Assembly: GCA_033961575.1 (NCBI GenBank)
Contig: CM066727.1
Span: 1,636,001-1,700,000 of the forward strand
Direction: 5' to 3'
Length of the DNA: 64,000 nt
DNA from: Aselliscus stoliczkanus
Taxonomy: Eukaryota > Chordata > Mammalia > Chiroptera > Hipposideridae
How positions within the stretch are numbered: position 1 is the stretch's first letter; each line of letters begins with the position of its first letter. A program made the position numbers and the translations under genes. Of the stretch, positions 63,885-64,000 are shown piece by piece. The notes under the pieces are model-generated. The model was given only the letters and a program-made list of their open reading frames with translations. It was not told where the DNA came from and did no database searches.

Positions 63885-63990
63885 GTCGTTATCATCATCA
63901 TCGTCTTACAGGTGGGCAAACCAGGGCTCAGACATGCTGGGTGTTATGTGTCCTGCAGCCTGGGAGGAGGCACAGCCTTAGTTCCACCAA
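63885..63990 (-). repeat. MIR fragment
   Basis: TTATCATCATCATCGTCTTA, CAGGTGGGCAAACCAGGGCT and CAGACATGCTGGG follow the reverse MIR order. Confidence 0.55.
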
Positions 63991-64000
63991 CCTCTGACGG

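Overview
The window is vertebrate nuclear DNA from a placental mammal. It holds an internal piece of one very large gene on the minus strand, CSMD1 (CUB and Sushi multiple domains 1). Ten coding exons (1,629 bp, 543 codons) lie between 62541 and 112. Each has an AG acceptor and a GT donor, the phases agree from exon to exon, and no stop or frameshift was found. In transcription order they encode: second half of a CUB, a Sushi, a whole CUB (two exons), a Sushi (two exons), a whole CUB (two exons), and two Sushi domains. This matches the stretch where CSMD proteins change from alternating CUB-Sushi units to the long Sushi run before the transmembrane segment. Gene start, gene end and promoter are outside the window. 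Exons are labelled a to j here, because their number in the full gene cannot be read from the window.

More than 97% of the window is intron. Exons c to f are close together (37335-42131). The j-side intron (298-23032, 22.7 kb) and the a-b intron (50156-62331, 12.2 kb) are large. The introns hold lineage-specific and ancient repeats: four insertions of a short tRNA-derived SINE with clear target-site duplications (one joined to a second SINE type), L1 3' ends in both orientations and one L1 ORF2 fragment, MIRs, two MLT1-type LTRs, several other solitary LTRs (three between 55 and 60 kb), two Tigger-like elements, a hAT-like element, and two families of mariner-type miniature elements. The young SINE type, L1 3' ends and little-diverged mariner elements suggest a laurasiatherian mammal, most likely a bat. 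That placement is inference from repeat style only.

Region by region: 1-23 kb is the j-side intron (mariner pair, L1, composite SINE, Tigger, two GC-rich blocks). 23-39.5 kb holds exons d to i. 39.4-41.9 kb contains an 0.8-kb CA-rich minisatellite with a ~100-bp higher-order period. 42-50 kb holds a CpG-dense block at 44.5 kb and two LTRs. 50-62 kb is rich in LTRs and microsatellites. 62.3-62.5 kb is exon a.

I found no RNA gene, CRISPR array or second protein-coding gene. The most unusual sequences are the composite SINE with one shared target-site duplication, the E-box-dense alternating purine-pyrimidine minisatellite, and the palindromic mariner elements transcribed inside CSMD1 introns. 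I saw no convincing new gene system.
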